This document shows positions 23,664 through 32,199 of a stretch of DNA of 64,000 bases, piece by piece. Made by a program: the position numbers and the translations under genes. Source of the stretch: Paludibacteraceae bacterium. GTDB taxonomy: Bacteria > Bacteroidota > Bacteroidia > Bacteroidales > Paludibacteraceae. The stretch is taken from contig JAFVBR010000017.1 of the NCBI GenBank assembly GCA_017479885.1, positions 1-64,000 of the forward strand, written 5' to 3'. A model generated the notes under the pieces. That model saw nothing but the letters and a program-made list of their open reading frames with translations, ran no database searches and had not been told where the DNA came from. Each line of letters opens with the position of its first letter. Position 1 is the first letter of the stretch.

Positions 23664-25112
23664 TTATTCCTCAATCGGTTTGTGCTTCGGAACAAGCAGT
23701 TTCATCACGCTCCAGCCAATCAGGTATGCCACGGCGCAGATGCAGAACACTATCATGTAGCCCGCAGGTTTGCCGGTGAAACCCATGAACGAGAAAGCCT
23801 CTCCCTGGGCGGCTGCATAGTCGAACAGCACACCCGAACCTTTGTTAATCAGGAACGAACCCACACCGCCTGCCATAGCGCCTATACCTGTGATGGTGGC
23901 AATGGCATACTTGGGGAACATATCGCCTGTCGTGGAGAAGATGTTAGCCGACCAGCTCTGGTGAGCCGCACCCACTATACCGATGATGATGGCTACAGCC
24001 CACGGACCGTAGATACCGCCCAACGGTTGTGCGAACAAAGCAAAGATGGGGAAGAATGCAAAGATAAGCATCGCCAGCATGCGCCCTGAATAAGGCTCCA
24101 TACCGCGTTTCTCAACGAATATCTTCGGCAGATAACCGCCAAAGAGCGACACAACTGTCACAATGGCATAAAGCGTGAATATCAGCGCAATACCCTGAGG
24201 GTCACTCGCCTTGATGCCGAACTGGTCCTGGAAATAGGCGGGTGCCCAGAACAGGAAGAACCACCATACACCGTCTGTCATGAACTTGCCGAAAGCAAAC
24301 GACCATGTCTGACGATAACTGAACGCCTTCAGGAAACTCATCTGCTTCTCCTCTGCAACGGGCGCAGCAGTCTGCTCTTTCTCGTCTTGGTTGATATACT
24401 CCAACTCAGCCTCGTTGACATGCTTCGACTGTGCCGGTTTGTCATATACAAACACCCAGATGCCTGCCCATACGAAGCCTAATGCACCTATGATGATGAA
24501 CGCCCATTCCCAACCCCATGCTTTGGCAAGCAGAGGAATAGTAGCAGGTGCGGCAAGAGCGCCTACCGATGCTCCGGCATTGAAGATACTTGTGGCAAAC
24601 GCACGGTCTTTCTTGGGGAAATACTCGGCGGTAACCTTGATGGCGGCGGGGAAGTTGCCCGCTTCACCAAGACCCAGAATCATACGACAGACAAGGAACA
24701 GCCACACGCTCACCATCGATATCGAACTCGCTACTGCAGAGCCTGCCTCCACGGCACGAAGGGCTGCTACCGAGTCAACCTCGCTTACAAACCAGGTGGT
24801 GGCTATACCGCAGCCTGCATGCATCACGGCTCCAAGCGACCATACCACGATGGCAATCAGGTAGCCGCGCTTCGTACCCATCCAGTCAATGAACTTGCCG
24901 GCAAAGAGGCAGAAGATGGCATACGCAATACTGAAAACACCGGTAATGGTGCCGTAGTCCGAGTCGGTCCAGTGAAACTCAGGTTGGATAAACTCCTTGA
25001 ATGTCAGGCTCAGCACCTGACGGTCCATGTAGTTGACGGTTGTGGCGAAGAACAGCATTGCGCACATCACCCAACGCCAATTGGTCATAACGGTTTTCTT
25101 TAAATCACTCAT
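23664..25112 (-). CDS. MFS hexuronate transporter (ExuT-like)
   Basis: The 482-residue permease has about 12 membrane helices and matches the anion:cation symporter branch of MFS, with VNYMDRQVLS in helix 1 and the RMILGLGEAGNFPAAIK block in helix 4, as in ExuT. It should import galacturonate and glucuronate with protons. I start at ATG 25112 (MSDLKKTVMTNWRW); an upstream ATG would extend into the repeat-filled spacer. Its place after eda in the operon supports a hexuronate substrate. Confidence 0.82.
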   Translation of the reverse strand: MSDLKKTVMTNWRWVMCAMLFFATTVNYMDRQVLSLTFKEFIQPEFHWTDSDYGTITGVFSIAYAIFCLFAGKFIDWMGTKRGYLIAIVVWSLGAVMHAGCGIATTWFVSEVDSVAALRAVEAGSAVASSISMVSVWLFLVCRMILGLGEAGNFPAAIKVTAEYFPKKDRAFATSIFNAGASVGALAAPATIPLLAKAWGWEWAFIIIGALGFVWAGIWVFVYDKPAQSKHVNEAELEYINQDEKEQTAAPVAEEKQMSFLKAFSYRQTWSFAFGKFMTDGVWWFFLFWAPAYFQDQFGIKASDPQGIALIFTLYAIVTVVSLFGGYLPKIFVEKRGMEPYSGRMLAMLIFAFFPIFALFAQPLGGIYGPWAVAIIIGIVGAAHQSWSANIFSTTGDMFPKYAIATITGIGAMAGGVGSFLINKGSGVLFDYAAAQGEAFSFMGFTGKPAGYMIVFCICAVAYLIGWSVMKLLVPKHKPIEE

Positions 25113-25117
25113 AATTA

Positions 25118-25153
25118 TTCGATATGTCGATATATCGTTTGTCGATATGTCGA
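25118..25153. repeat. GATAT-type repeats in the eda-permease spacer
   Basis: TCGATATGTCGATATATCG and a second TCGATATGTCGA copy fill the 47-bp spacer. They are the same motif class as the longer array at 25853-25971. Confidence 0.75.
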
Positions 25154-25159
25154 GGTTAA

Positions 25160-25828
25160 TTATTTGCGGCACACCGCGATAATTTCAAAGCACTCCTTGC
25201 ATTTGTTCGTAATATATGCCCAGTCCTGAGCGGCAATCACTTCCTTGGGGAATAGTTTGCTGCCCATACCTACGCAATAAACGCCTGCCTTGAACCATTT
25301 CTCCAGATTCTCTTTCTCCGGAGCCACGCCGCCGGTAACCATAATCTTCGACCACGGCATCGGAGCCATCAGACCCTTCACGAGGTTCGGACCAACCACA
25401 TCGCCCGGGAACACTTTCGTGAAGTCGCAGCCCACCTCTTGTGCGGCACCTATCTCACTCGGTGTCAGGCAGCCAGGGCAGTAGGTCACGCAGCGGCGGT
25501 TGCACACTACCGCAATGTCTTTGTTGAACAGCGGACCAACCACAAAGTTGGCACCCAACTGTAAGTACAACGCAGCTGTCGGAGCGTCCACTACCGAGCC
25601 TATACCGAGTGCCAGCTCAGGGCACTCCACAGCTACCCACTTGCTCAGCTCGCCGAACACTTCGTGCGCGAAGTCACCGCGGTTGGTGAACTCGAATGCG
25701 CGCACGCCGCCTTCGTAGCAAGCCTTTATCACGTTCTTGCAAACTTCTACGTCCTTGTGGTAGAACACAGGAACCATCGGTGCGGCCTTTATCTTCGCCA
25801 TCACCTGAAACTTATCAAACTTTGCCAT
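25160..25828 (-). CDS. eda: 2-keto-3-deoxy-6-phosphogluconate aldolase (KDPG/KHG aldolase)
   Basis: The 222-residue class I aldolase splits KDPG into pyruvate and glyceraldehyde 3-phosphate, the last step of hexuronate use. The Schiff-base lysine is Lys138 in FTKVFPGD and the acid/base glutamate is Glu46 in FEFTNR. The phosphate loop TGGVAPE is also present. It follows kdgK in the operon, so kinase and aldolase act in sequence. It is unusual in being flanked on both sides by GATAT-repeat spacers. Confidence 0.9.
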   Translation of the reverse strand: MAKFDKFQVMAKIKAAPMVPVFYHKDVEVCKNVIKACYEGGVRAFEFTNRGDFAHEVFGELSKWVAVECPELALGIGSVVDAPTAALYLQLGANFVVGPLFNKDIAVVCNRRCVTYCPGCLTPSEIGAAQEVGCDFTKVFPGDVVGPNLVKGLMAPMPWSKIMVTGGVAPEKENLEKWFKAGVYCVGMGSKLFPKEVIAAQDWAYITNKCKECFEIIAVCRK

Positions 25829-25852
25829 AATTTATTTACTGTTTGTTCTCAA

Positions 25853-25971
25853 TTTTCGATATTCCAATATGTCGATATCCAATATGTCAATATTCCAATA
25901 TGTCGATATTCCGATATTCCGATATCCCAATATGTCGATATTCCGATATCCCGACACTTCGATATGTCGGT
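25853..25971. repeat. GATAT-rich repeat array in the kdgK-eda spacer
   Basis: About a dozen variants of CGATATTC, CGATATGT and CAATATGT fill most of the 145-bp spacer. They look like a decayed or growing microsatellite-like array inside an operon. The plus-strand ORF across it (RYSDIPICRYSDIP) is an artefact of the repeat. Confidence 0.85.
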
Positions 25972-25973
25972 TC

Positions 25974-26996
25974 TTATCTCTGTACTCGCCCGTTGGCATT
26001 ACCGCCGGCGAGTGATTCCACTTCTTCTTTCGATACGAGGTTGAAGTCGCCGTTGATGGTGTGCTTCAATGCACTTGCTGCCACGGCAAACTCCAATGCT
26101 TCGCCTTGGGTCTTGTAGGTCAGCATGCCGTGAATCAGTCCACCTGAGAAACTGTCGCCACCACCCACGCGGTCGATGATTGGGTTGATCTCATAACGCT
26201 TCGACTGATAGAACTCCTTGCCGTCGAAGATGAGTGCTTTCCAACCGTTGAATGTAGCGGAATACGACTCACGCAATGTGCTCACTACATACTTGAAGCC
26301 GAACTCCTGCTGCATCTGACGGAAGATACCCTCATAGCCTGCCGCGTCGGTCTGGCCGCCTTCCACGTCTGCTTCTGGTTTGAAACCAAGGCATAGCTCC
26401 GCATCTTCTTCGTTGCCGATGCATACATCCACATACTTCATCAGCGGACGCATAACTGAGATGGCTTTCTCGCTCGTCCACAGTTTCTTGCGGAAGTTGA
26501 GGTCAACGCTTACCGTCACTCCGTGGCGCTTTGCTGCCTCACAGGCAAGGCGTGTCAGTTCGGCCGCCTTGTCGGAGATGGCGGGAGTGATGCCCGACCA
26601 GTGGAACCAGTCGGCTCCCTCCATTATCTTGTCGAAGTCAAAGTCCTGCGGGTCTGCCTCTGCTATTGCCGAGTGGGCACGGTCATAGATAACTTTGCTG
26701 GGACGCATCGAAGCGCCGGTCTCTGCATAGTAGAGTCCCACGCGCTCACCGCCACGGGCGATATACTGGGTGTTCACACCGTAACGACGCAGGGCATTCA
26801 CGGCAATCTGGCCTATCTCGTGTTTCGGCAGTTTGCTTACGAAATAAGCCTCATGACCATAGTTGGCGACTGATATAGCCACGTTGGCTTCACCGCCGCC
26901 GGGGATGATGCGGAAACTCTCACTCTGAATGAATCGGTCGTTTCCGTTGGGGGAAAGGCGGAGCATAATCTCGCCTAAGGTAACAATTTTAGCCAT
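25974..26996 (-). CDS. kdgK: 2-keto-3-deoxygluconate kinase (PfkB family)
   Basis: The 340-residue ribokinase-fold enzyme phosphorylates KDG to KDPG. The substrate-lid region starts GEIMLRLSPNG, and the PfkB signature DRVGGGDSFSGG near residue 285 carries the catalytic Asp. Sequence alone cannot fully separate KDG kinase from other PfkB sugar kinases; the position between uxaC and eda decides it. It starts 3 bp after the uxaC stop, so the two are co-translated or nearly so. Confidence 0.88.
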   Translation of the reverse strand: MAKIVTLGEIMLRLSPNGNDRFIQSESFRIIPGGGEANVAISVANYGHEAYFVSKLPKHEIGQIAVNALRRYGVNTQYIARGGERVGLYYAETGASMRPSKVIYDRAHSAIAEADPQDFDFDKIMEGADWFHWSGITPAISDKAAELTRLACEAAKRHGVTVSVDLNFRKKLWTSEKAISVMRPLMKYVDVCIGNEEDAELCLGFKPEADVEGGQTDAAGYEGIFRQMQQEFGFKYVVSTLRESYSATFNGWKALIFDGKEFYQSKRYEINPIIDRVGGGDSFSGGLIHGMLTYKTQGEALEFAVAASALKHTINGDFNLVSKEEVESLAGGNANGRVQR

Positions 26997-26999
26997 ATC

Positions 27000-28415
27000 T
27001 TAAAATTTAAAATAGTTTTTAGCGTTGTTGTAGCAGATGTCTTCTACCATCTGTTGCACGCGGGCTTTCTCGTAGCCGGTGTACGGAACCATGCCGTTCT
27101 CGATGTCGTTGCCGAGGACATTGCAGAGCGTGCGGCGGAAATACTCGTGACGCGGATAGCTGAGGAACGAACGGCTGTCGGTGAGCATACCCACGAAACG
27201 CGAGAGCAGACCGAGGTTCGAGAGTGCCATCATCTGCTTCTCCATGCCGTCTTTCTGGTCGAGGAACCACCAGCCCGAACCGAACTGAATCTTGCCGGGC
27301 ACACTGCCGTCCTGGAAGTTGCCGAGCATCGTGGCAATCACTTCATTAGCACACGGGTTGAGGTTGTAGAGTATGGTCTTTGCCAGTTTGCCCTCTGCAT
27401 TCATCTCGTCAAGGAAATGAGCCATAGCCTTGGCTGTCGTGAACTCGCCGATGGAGTCGAAGCCGGTGTCTGCACCGAGAGCGGCGAACATCTTGCTGTT
27501 GTTGTTGCGGATAGCGCCGTAGTGGTACTGCTGCGTCCAACCCGAAGCGTAGTCCATCTCTGCCTGTACGTGCAGATAAGCGTGCTTGTACTGACGAATC
27601 TCATAAGCGGTTAACTCCTTGCCTGCGAGGGCTTTCTGGAAGATAGTGTTCACTTCTGCATCGGTGTACGGCTCGTCGTAGAACTCCTCTATTCCGTGAT
27701 CACTCAGGCGGCAACCCATCGACTCGAAGAAGTCATGGCGTTTCTGCAGGGCGTCCACCATATCGACGAACGTGGCGATTGCCATACCGGAAACGGCGGA
27801 GAGTTTCTCAATATAAGCCTTCCACGTAGCAGCCTCGATATTCATGCCTGCGTCCGGACGCCAGGTGGGCAACATACGCACTTCTGCCGTCGGGTCTTCC
27901 TTCACCATCTTGTGCCACTCCAGACTGTCAGCAGGGTCATCAGTGGTGCAGACAATCTCCACATGATAGTGTTTCATCAGTCCGCGCGGACAGAACTTCG
28001 GGTCGTTCTTAATCAGGTCGTTGCACTTGTCGTATATCTCACGCGCCGTCTCTGGGTTGAGGCGTTTCTCAATGCCGAAAGCCGTCTTCAGCTCCAGATG
28101 CGTCCAATGGTAGAGCGGGTTGCGGAAGGTGTAAGGCACGGTCTCCGCCCATTTCTCGAATTTCTCCCAGTCGGTGGTGTCCTTGCCGGTGCAGAAACGC
28201 TCATCCACGCCGTTGCTGCGCATGGCGCGCCATTTGTAGTGGTCGCCCATAAGCCATATCTGCGCGATTGACTCAAAGCGTTTGTTTTCAGCCACCATCT
28301 GCGGAATGAGGTGACAGTGATAATCAATAATCGGCATCTTGGCCGCATGTTCGTGATACAGTTCCTGCGCGGTCTCGGTCTGCAGCAGGAAGTCTTTGTC
28401 CATGAAAGGTTTCAT
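27000..28415 (-). CDS. uxaC: Glucuronate/galacturonate isomerase (uronate isomerase)
   Basis: The 471-residue metal-dependent isomerase converts D-galacturonate to tagaturonate and D-glucuronate to fructuronate. The N-terminal IDYHCHLIP holds the metal-binding HxH of the amidohydrolase-fold family, and TTDDPADSLEWH, MLPTWRPD and GMLTDSRSF blocks are typical of UxaC. It is the first gene of the operon. The reductases and dehydratases that link its products to KDG (UxaB/UxuB, UxaA/UxuA) are not in the window, so they must be elsewhere. Confidence 0.94.
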   Translation of the reverse strand: MKPFMDKDFLLQTETAQELYHEHAAKMPIIDYHCHLIPQMVAENKRFESIAQIWLMGDHYKWRAMRSNGVDERFCTGKDTTDWEKFEKWAETVPYTFRNPLYHWTHLELKTAFGIEKRLNPETAREIYDKCNDLIKNDPKFCPRGLMKHYHVEIVCTTDDPADSLEWHKMVKEDPTAEVRMLPTWRPDAGMNIEAATWKAYIEKLSAVSGMAIATFVDMVDALQKRHDFFESMGCRLSDHGIEEFYDEPYTDAEVNTIFQKALAGKELTAYEIRQYKHAYLHVQAEMDYASGWTQQYHYGAIRNNNSKMFAALGADTGFDSIGEFTTAKAMAHFLDEMNAEGKLAKTILYNLNPCANEVIATMLGNFQDGSVPGKIQFGSGWWFLDQKDGMEKQMMALSNLGLLSRFVGMLTDSRSFLSYPRHEYFRRTLCNVLGNDIENGMVPYTGYEKARVQQMVEDICYNNAKNYFKF

Positions 28416-28484
28416 AAGTATGATTAATTGTTATATTGTTATTAGTCTGTCATGCGTTTGGGATGTACCCGTTTTTTCACGTTG

Positions 28485-28492
28485 CAAAGATA
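28485..28492 (-). promoter_or_regulatory. -7 element of the uronate operon
   Basis: TATCTTTG on the minus strand, about 70 bp before the uxaC ATG. A well-spaced -33 box is not evident, which would fit an activator-dependent catabolic promoter. Confidence 0.55.
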
Positions 28493-28658
28493 ACCAAAAT
28501 TATGCAACTTTCAGTGCACAAATTGACGCATTGTGTAGATTTTGACGTTCTACAGCCTAAAATCGGCAAACAGAGCAGACTGTGTACTAACAGCAATCGG
28601 ACAAAACCAATGCTCGCACTAAACGAATATTTTATTTTCATATTCGCACAAATTGTAG

Positions 28659-28666
28659 TATCTTTG
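28659..28666 (+). promoter_or_regulatory. -7 element giving a near-leaderless polyprenyl synthase mRNA
   Basis: TATCTTTG ends 8 bp before the ATG at 28675. With start sites normally ~5-8 nt after the element, the mRNA would have almost no leader. Confidence 0.6.
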
Positions 28667-28674
28667 CGGCTCGA

Positions 28675-29646
28675 ATGACAAACATTGCCGATATACGCCG
28701 CCCGATAGAAGAAGAGTTCCGCCTTTTCGAGAAGGAGTTTGAGCGCGCGCTTCTCACCAAGAACCCGCTCCTCAAGGAGGTTCTCTCGCTTGTTCTTGCC
28801 CGCCGGGGCAAGCAGTTGCGCCCTACCCTTGTGTTGCTGAGCGCCAAGCTGTGTCATGGTGTCAACGACAAAACCATTCAAGCTGCTGTCGCCCTCGAAC
28901 TTCTTCACACCGCCAGCCTTATGCACGACGATGTGGTTGACGGCAGCGATCTTCGACGCGGACTCCCTTCGGTCAACGCACGCTGGAACAACAAGATTGC
29001 CGTACTAACAGGCGACTATATGCTCTCCAAGGTGATAGAGATACTCGCTACGCTACGCAACGTGAAGATACTCGGCATAGTGTCTGAGATGGGCAAGTCG
29101 CTCAGCGAAGGCGAACTGCTGCAACTGCACACCAAAGACGACATGTGGATAAGCGAACGCGACTATTTCAACATCATAGACAAGAAGACCGCCCGTCTGT
29201 TTGCAGCATGTTGCGAGGCAGGAGCCGTCAGTTCCGGAGCCAGCATGAAACAGGAGACCGCACTCTCATGCTTCGGCGAAGAACTGGGTATATGCTTCCA
29301 GATGCAGGACGATATTCTCGACTATTCCGACTCTGAAGAACTGGGCAAACCCACCATGGGCGATATCCGTGACGGCAAGGTTACTCTGCCTCTGCTTATC
29401 GCTCTCAACCGTGCACCGAAAGCCGAAGCGCAACACATCATCTCGCTCACTCAGCACGACATCAATTTCAACATAGAGAACGAAATCAAGTCGTTTGTTC
29501 TCCGCTACGACGGTATCCGCTATGCACAGCAACGTATGCGCGAACATCAGCAGACAGCACTCTCCGCTCTCTCGTCTTTCCGGGCATGCCCGGCAACCGA
29601 GGCTCTCGCTCTTCTGCTCAACCACACTGTCAACCGCGTTTTCTGA
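28675..29646 (+). CDS. Polyprenyl synthetase (trans-isoprenyl diphosphate synthase)
   Basis: The 323-residue enzyme adds isopentenyl diphosphate units to make a long-chain isoprenyl diphosphate for the menaquinone side chain. The first aspartate-rich motif is Asp85-Asp86-x-x-Asp89 and the second is Asp212-Asp213-x-x-Asp216, with GKQLRP at the diphosphate site. Ala81-Ser82 and Met83 before the first motif suggest a small-residue, long-product enzyme (octaprenyl type, IspB-like), but chain length is an inference. It stands alone, with convergent rpsU downstream. Confidence 0.87.
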   Translation: MTNIADIRRPIEEEFRLFEKEFERALLTKNPLLKEVLSLVLARRGKQLRPTLVLLSAKLCHGVNDKTIQAAVALELLHTASLMHDDVVDGSDLRRGLPSVNARWNNKIAVLTGDYMLSKVIEILATLRNVKILGIVSEMGKSLSEGELLQLHTKDDMWISERDYFNIIDKKTARLFAACCEAGAVSSGASMKQETALSCFGEELGICFQMQDDILDYSDSEELGKPTMGDIRDGKVTLPLLIALNRAPKAEAQHIISLTQHDINFNIENEIKSFVLRYDGIRYAQQRMREHQQTALSALSSFRACPATEALALLLNHTVNRVF

Positions 29647-29671
29647 CGCACATTGCTGCTCTCTCCAAAAC

Positions 29672-29702
29672 AACAAAAGGGCACCCGCCGTGCGGACACC
29701 CT
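29672..29702 (-). terminator. Probable rpsU terminator
   Basis: On the minus strand an AGGG...CCCT stem with inner CCGC/GCGG pairing is followed by TTTTGTTGTTTT. It also lies after the polyprenyl synthase stop on the plus strand. Confidence 0.5.
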
Positions 29703-29756
29703 GAATATATATTATTATGAAACGAAAAATGTATCTTTCGGAATGAAATCTATGGC

Positions 29757-29951
29757 TTAGATCTCGTCGTGAGCGTGCAACTGCTGAACATATACAGCAT
29801 GCATCATCTTTTCGCGCTTAAGTTCCGAAGGCTTCTCAAACTGCTGACGGCGGCGGAGTTCTTTCACAACACCGGTTTTCTCGAATTTACGTTTGAATTT
29901 CTTCAGGGCGCGCTCTATGTTCTCGCCTTCTTTTACAGGTACTACAATCAT
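29757..29951 (-). CDS. rpsU: Ribosomal protein bS21
   Basis: The 64-residue basic protein of the small ribosomal subunit starts MIVVPVKEGENIERALKKFK and continues with the FEKTGVVKELRRRQQFEKPS block typical of Bacteroidetes S21. bS21 sits near the anti-SD end of 16S rRNA. In Bacteroidetes it helps hide the anti-SD, which fits the scarcity of SD sites in this window. It is a monocistronic gene with its own promoter. Confidence 0.93.
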   Translation of the reverse strand: MIVVPVKEGENIERALKKFKRKFEKTGVVKELRRRQQFEKPSELKREKMMHAVYVQQLHAHDEI

Positions 29952-30024
29952 GTTTTTGTTGTTTTGATGTTTGTTATTCAGTTAAACTTGTTTTCAAAAT
30001 ATCCGTTTCTCGCGAAATGGGCTG

Positions 30025-30056
30025 CAAAAGTACTGCAAATTTTTGGAATGTGCAAG
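30025..30056 (-). promoter_or_regulatory. rpsU promoter
   Basis: On the minus strand TTG (30054-30056) and TACTTTTG (30025-30032) are spaced 21 bp apart, ~75 bp before the rpsU ATG. Confidence 0.65.
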
Positions 30057-30200
30057 AGATAAGCATTATTTTTTGCACATTTTAATAAAAAATGAGGCGT
30101 ACTTTGACTACATGAGCATAGCAAAGGTAGATAATTACTGCAAACTTTTCAATTGTTCAACTCTGTTGCAAAAAAATTGTTTCCCGACAAAAAAAAACTA

Positions 30201-30231
30201 TTGCCCAATCGCAGAAAAAGCACTACCTTTG
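30201..30231 (+). promoter_or_regulatory. korAB promoter
   Basis: TTG 30201-30203 and TACCTTTG 30224-30231, 20-bp spacer. The leader to the korA ATG is about 80 nt. Confidence 0.7.
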
Positions 30232-30317
30232 TGCTCGCGTTTTGCAGCAATTGCCTGCCATCACAGACAAACAATGGGGAGCACCCCCTAATTTATTATA
30301 CTTTAAACTAATATATC

Positions 30318-32147
30318 ATGACCACCCCTCTGCAGAGTGTAGTAGTCCGTTTTTCGGGCGACAGCGGCGACGGCATGCAGCTCACCGGCACTCTATTCTC
30401 CAATCTCTCCGCCATTCTTGGCAATGAGATTAGTACTTTCCCCGATTTTCCTGCCGAGATACGCGCTCCGCAAGGCACACTTGGCGGTGTCAGCGGCTTT
30501 CAGGTGCAACTCGGCAGCAGCCATGTATTCACGCCGGGCGACAAGGCGGATGTGCTCGTTGCCATGAACCCCGCCGCACTCAAAGTCAATATCGGCAATA
30601 TCAGACCTGACTCGGTTATCATCATCGATACCGACTCTTTCACCGGAAAAGACCTCGAGAAAGCGCTCTACCAAACCGACAACCCGTTCACCGAACTCGG
30701 TCTCCCCGAGTCGCAGCAGATTGTTCCCGTTGCGCTCACCACTCTCACCAAAGAGAGCCTACGCGACTCCGGTATGGACAACAAAGCCGTCCTGAGAAGC
30801 AAAAACATGTTCGCTCTCGGACTCGTTTGCTGGCTCTTCAACCGACCAATTGACAAAGCAGTGCACTTCCTTGAAAGCAAGTTCAAGAAGAAACCCGATC
30901 TGCTCACCGCCAACATTCGGTGTCTCACCGACGGCTTCAACTACGGACAGAATCTGGCACTCAACATCAACACCTATACTATCGACAAGTCCGATGACCT
31001 CCCCCACGGCGTCTATACCTCCATCGCAGGAAACAAAGCCACTGCTTGGGGACTCATAGCCGCAGCAGAGAAAGCAGGCAAACGTCTCTTCCTCGGCTCA
31101 TATCCCATTACTCCCGCTACCGACATCATGCACGAGTTGGCTGCCAGAAAAGATGTGGGGGCCGTCGTTGTGCAGGCTGAAGACGAGATTGCAGGCGTCT
31201 GCACAGCCATCGGCGCAAGTTTCGCAGGTTGTCTGGCTGCCACCAGCACCAGCGGACCCGGTCTGTCGCTCAAGTCTGAAGCCATAGGCCTGGCTGTGAT
31301 GGCAGAGTTGCCGCTCGTGGTCATCGATGTGCAACGAGGAGGGCCAAGCACAGGTCTGCCTACCAAGACCGAGCAGACCGACCTGTTGCAGGCTGTCTAT
31401 GGAAGAAACGGCGAGTGCCCCGCTGTGGTCATCGCGGCTTCCACACCTTCCAACTGCTTCAGGTATGCCTACGAAGCATCACGACTCGCACTTGAGAACA
31501 TGACTCCCGTCATCCTCCTCTCCGACACCTATCTCGCCAATGGCACTTCACTGTGGAAACTTCCCAAACTGGCTGAACTGCCCGAGATTCATCCGCAAGG
31601 TGTACCCGAAGAACTTCACGGACAATTCAATCCTGCCCTGCGTGACCCTGATACTCTAATCCGCTATTTCGCTCCCGCAGGCAAAGAAGGCTTTGAGCAC
31701 CGCAACATAGGGCTCGAGCGCGACCAACTGAAAGGCTCTATCTCCACCAATCCGGACAACCATGCCGCTATGATTCGCAATCGGGCACAGAAAGTGGCAC
31801 AGGTGGCCAACCGCATACCTCTACTCGAGGTTTACGGCAACAAAGACGCTGACACGTTACTCGTCGGCTTCGGATCTACCGAAGGACACCTCAAGGCTGC
31901 CGTCGATATTCTCAACAGCGAAGGCAAACCTGCCGCTCTGGCACATTTCAACTATATCAATCCCCTGCCGCGCAACACACAGCAAGTGCTCTCAGCATAC
32001 CGCCGCATCGTGGTTTGCGAACTCAACACGGGGCAGTTCGCAGCATACCTGCGTACCAAAACCGAAGGTCTCCGTTTCGAGCAGTTCAACAGCCTCGGAG
32101 CACAACCTTTCCAAGTCAACGACATAGTTGAATACGTCAAATCTTAA
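30318..32147 (+). CDS. korA: 2-oxoacid:ferredoxin oxidoreductase, fused gamma-alpha subunit
   Basis: The 609-residue subunit joins the gamma domain (~1-190, starting RFSGDSGDGMQLTG) to the alpha pyrimidine-binding domain (~215-600, with GSYPITPATDIMHELA and the DVQRGGPSTGLPTKTEQTDL block, given here in part). With KorB it oxidatively decarboxylates a 2-oxoacid, most likely 2-oxoglutarate, to the acyl-CoA and reduces ferredoxin. Substrate choice between 2-oxoglutarate and other 2-oxoacids is inferred from the two-subunit layout. Catalysis is oxygen-sensitive, which fits an anaerobe. korB follows after 52 bp. Confidence 0.88.
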   Translation: MTTPLQSVVVRFSGDSGDGMQLTGTLFSNLSAILGNEISTFPDFPAEIRAPQGTLGGVSGFQVQLGSSHVFTPGDKADVLVAMNPAALKVNIGNIRPDSVIIIDTDSFTGKDLEKALYQTDNPFTELGLPESQQIVPVALTTLTKESLRDSGMDNKAVLRSKNMFALGLVCWLFNRPIDKAVHFLESKFKKKPDLLTANIRCLTDGFNYGQNLALNINTYTIDKSDDLPHGVYTSIAGNKATAWGLIAAAEKAGKRLFLGSYPITPATDIMHELAARKDVGAVVVQAEDEIAGVCTAIGASFAGCLAATSTSGPGLSLKSEAIGLAVMAELPLVVIDVQRGGPSTGLPTKTEQTDLLQAVYGRNGECPAVVIAASTPSNCFRYAYEASRLALENMTPVILLSDTYLANGTSLWKLPKLAELPEIHPQGVPEELHGQFNPALRDPDTLIRYFAPAGKEGFEHRNIGLERDQLKGSISTNPDNHAAMIRNRAQKVAQVANRIPLLEVYGNKDADTLLVGFGSTEGHLKAAVDILNSEGKPAALAHFNYINPLPRNTQQVLSAYRRIVVCELNTGQFAAYLRTKTEGLRFEQFNSLGAQPFQVNDIVEYVKS

Positions 32148-32199
32148 ATCTTTAAATAGTCTGTCAGTCGACGGACGTTCAAATAGATAATTCGTTCTC

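Larger units (their letters stand above)
29952..30317. other. Divergent intergenic region rpsU/korA
   Basis: It contains the rpsU promoter (minus) and the korA promoter (plus), plus an AT-rich middle. I see no gene; short open frames here lack support. Confidence 0.6.

Noticed and set aside
25843..26118. Plus-strand ORF rich in RYSDIP repeats
   Set aside because: It is a by-product of the GATAT array and runs into kdgK on the opposite strand.
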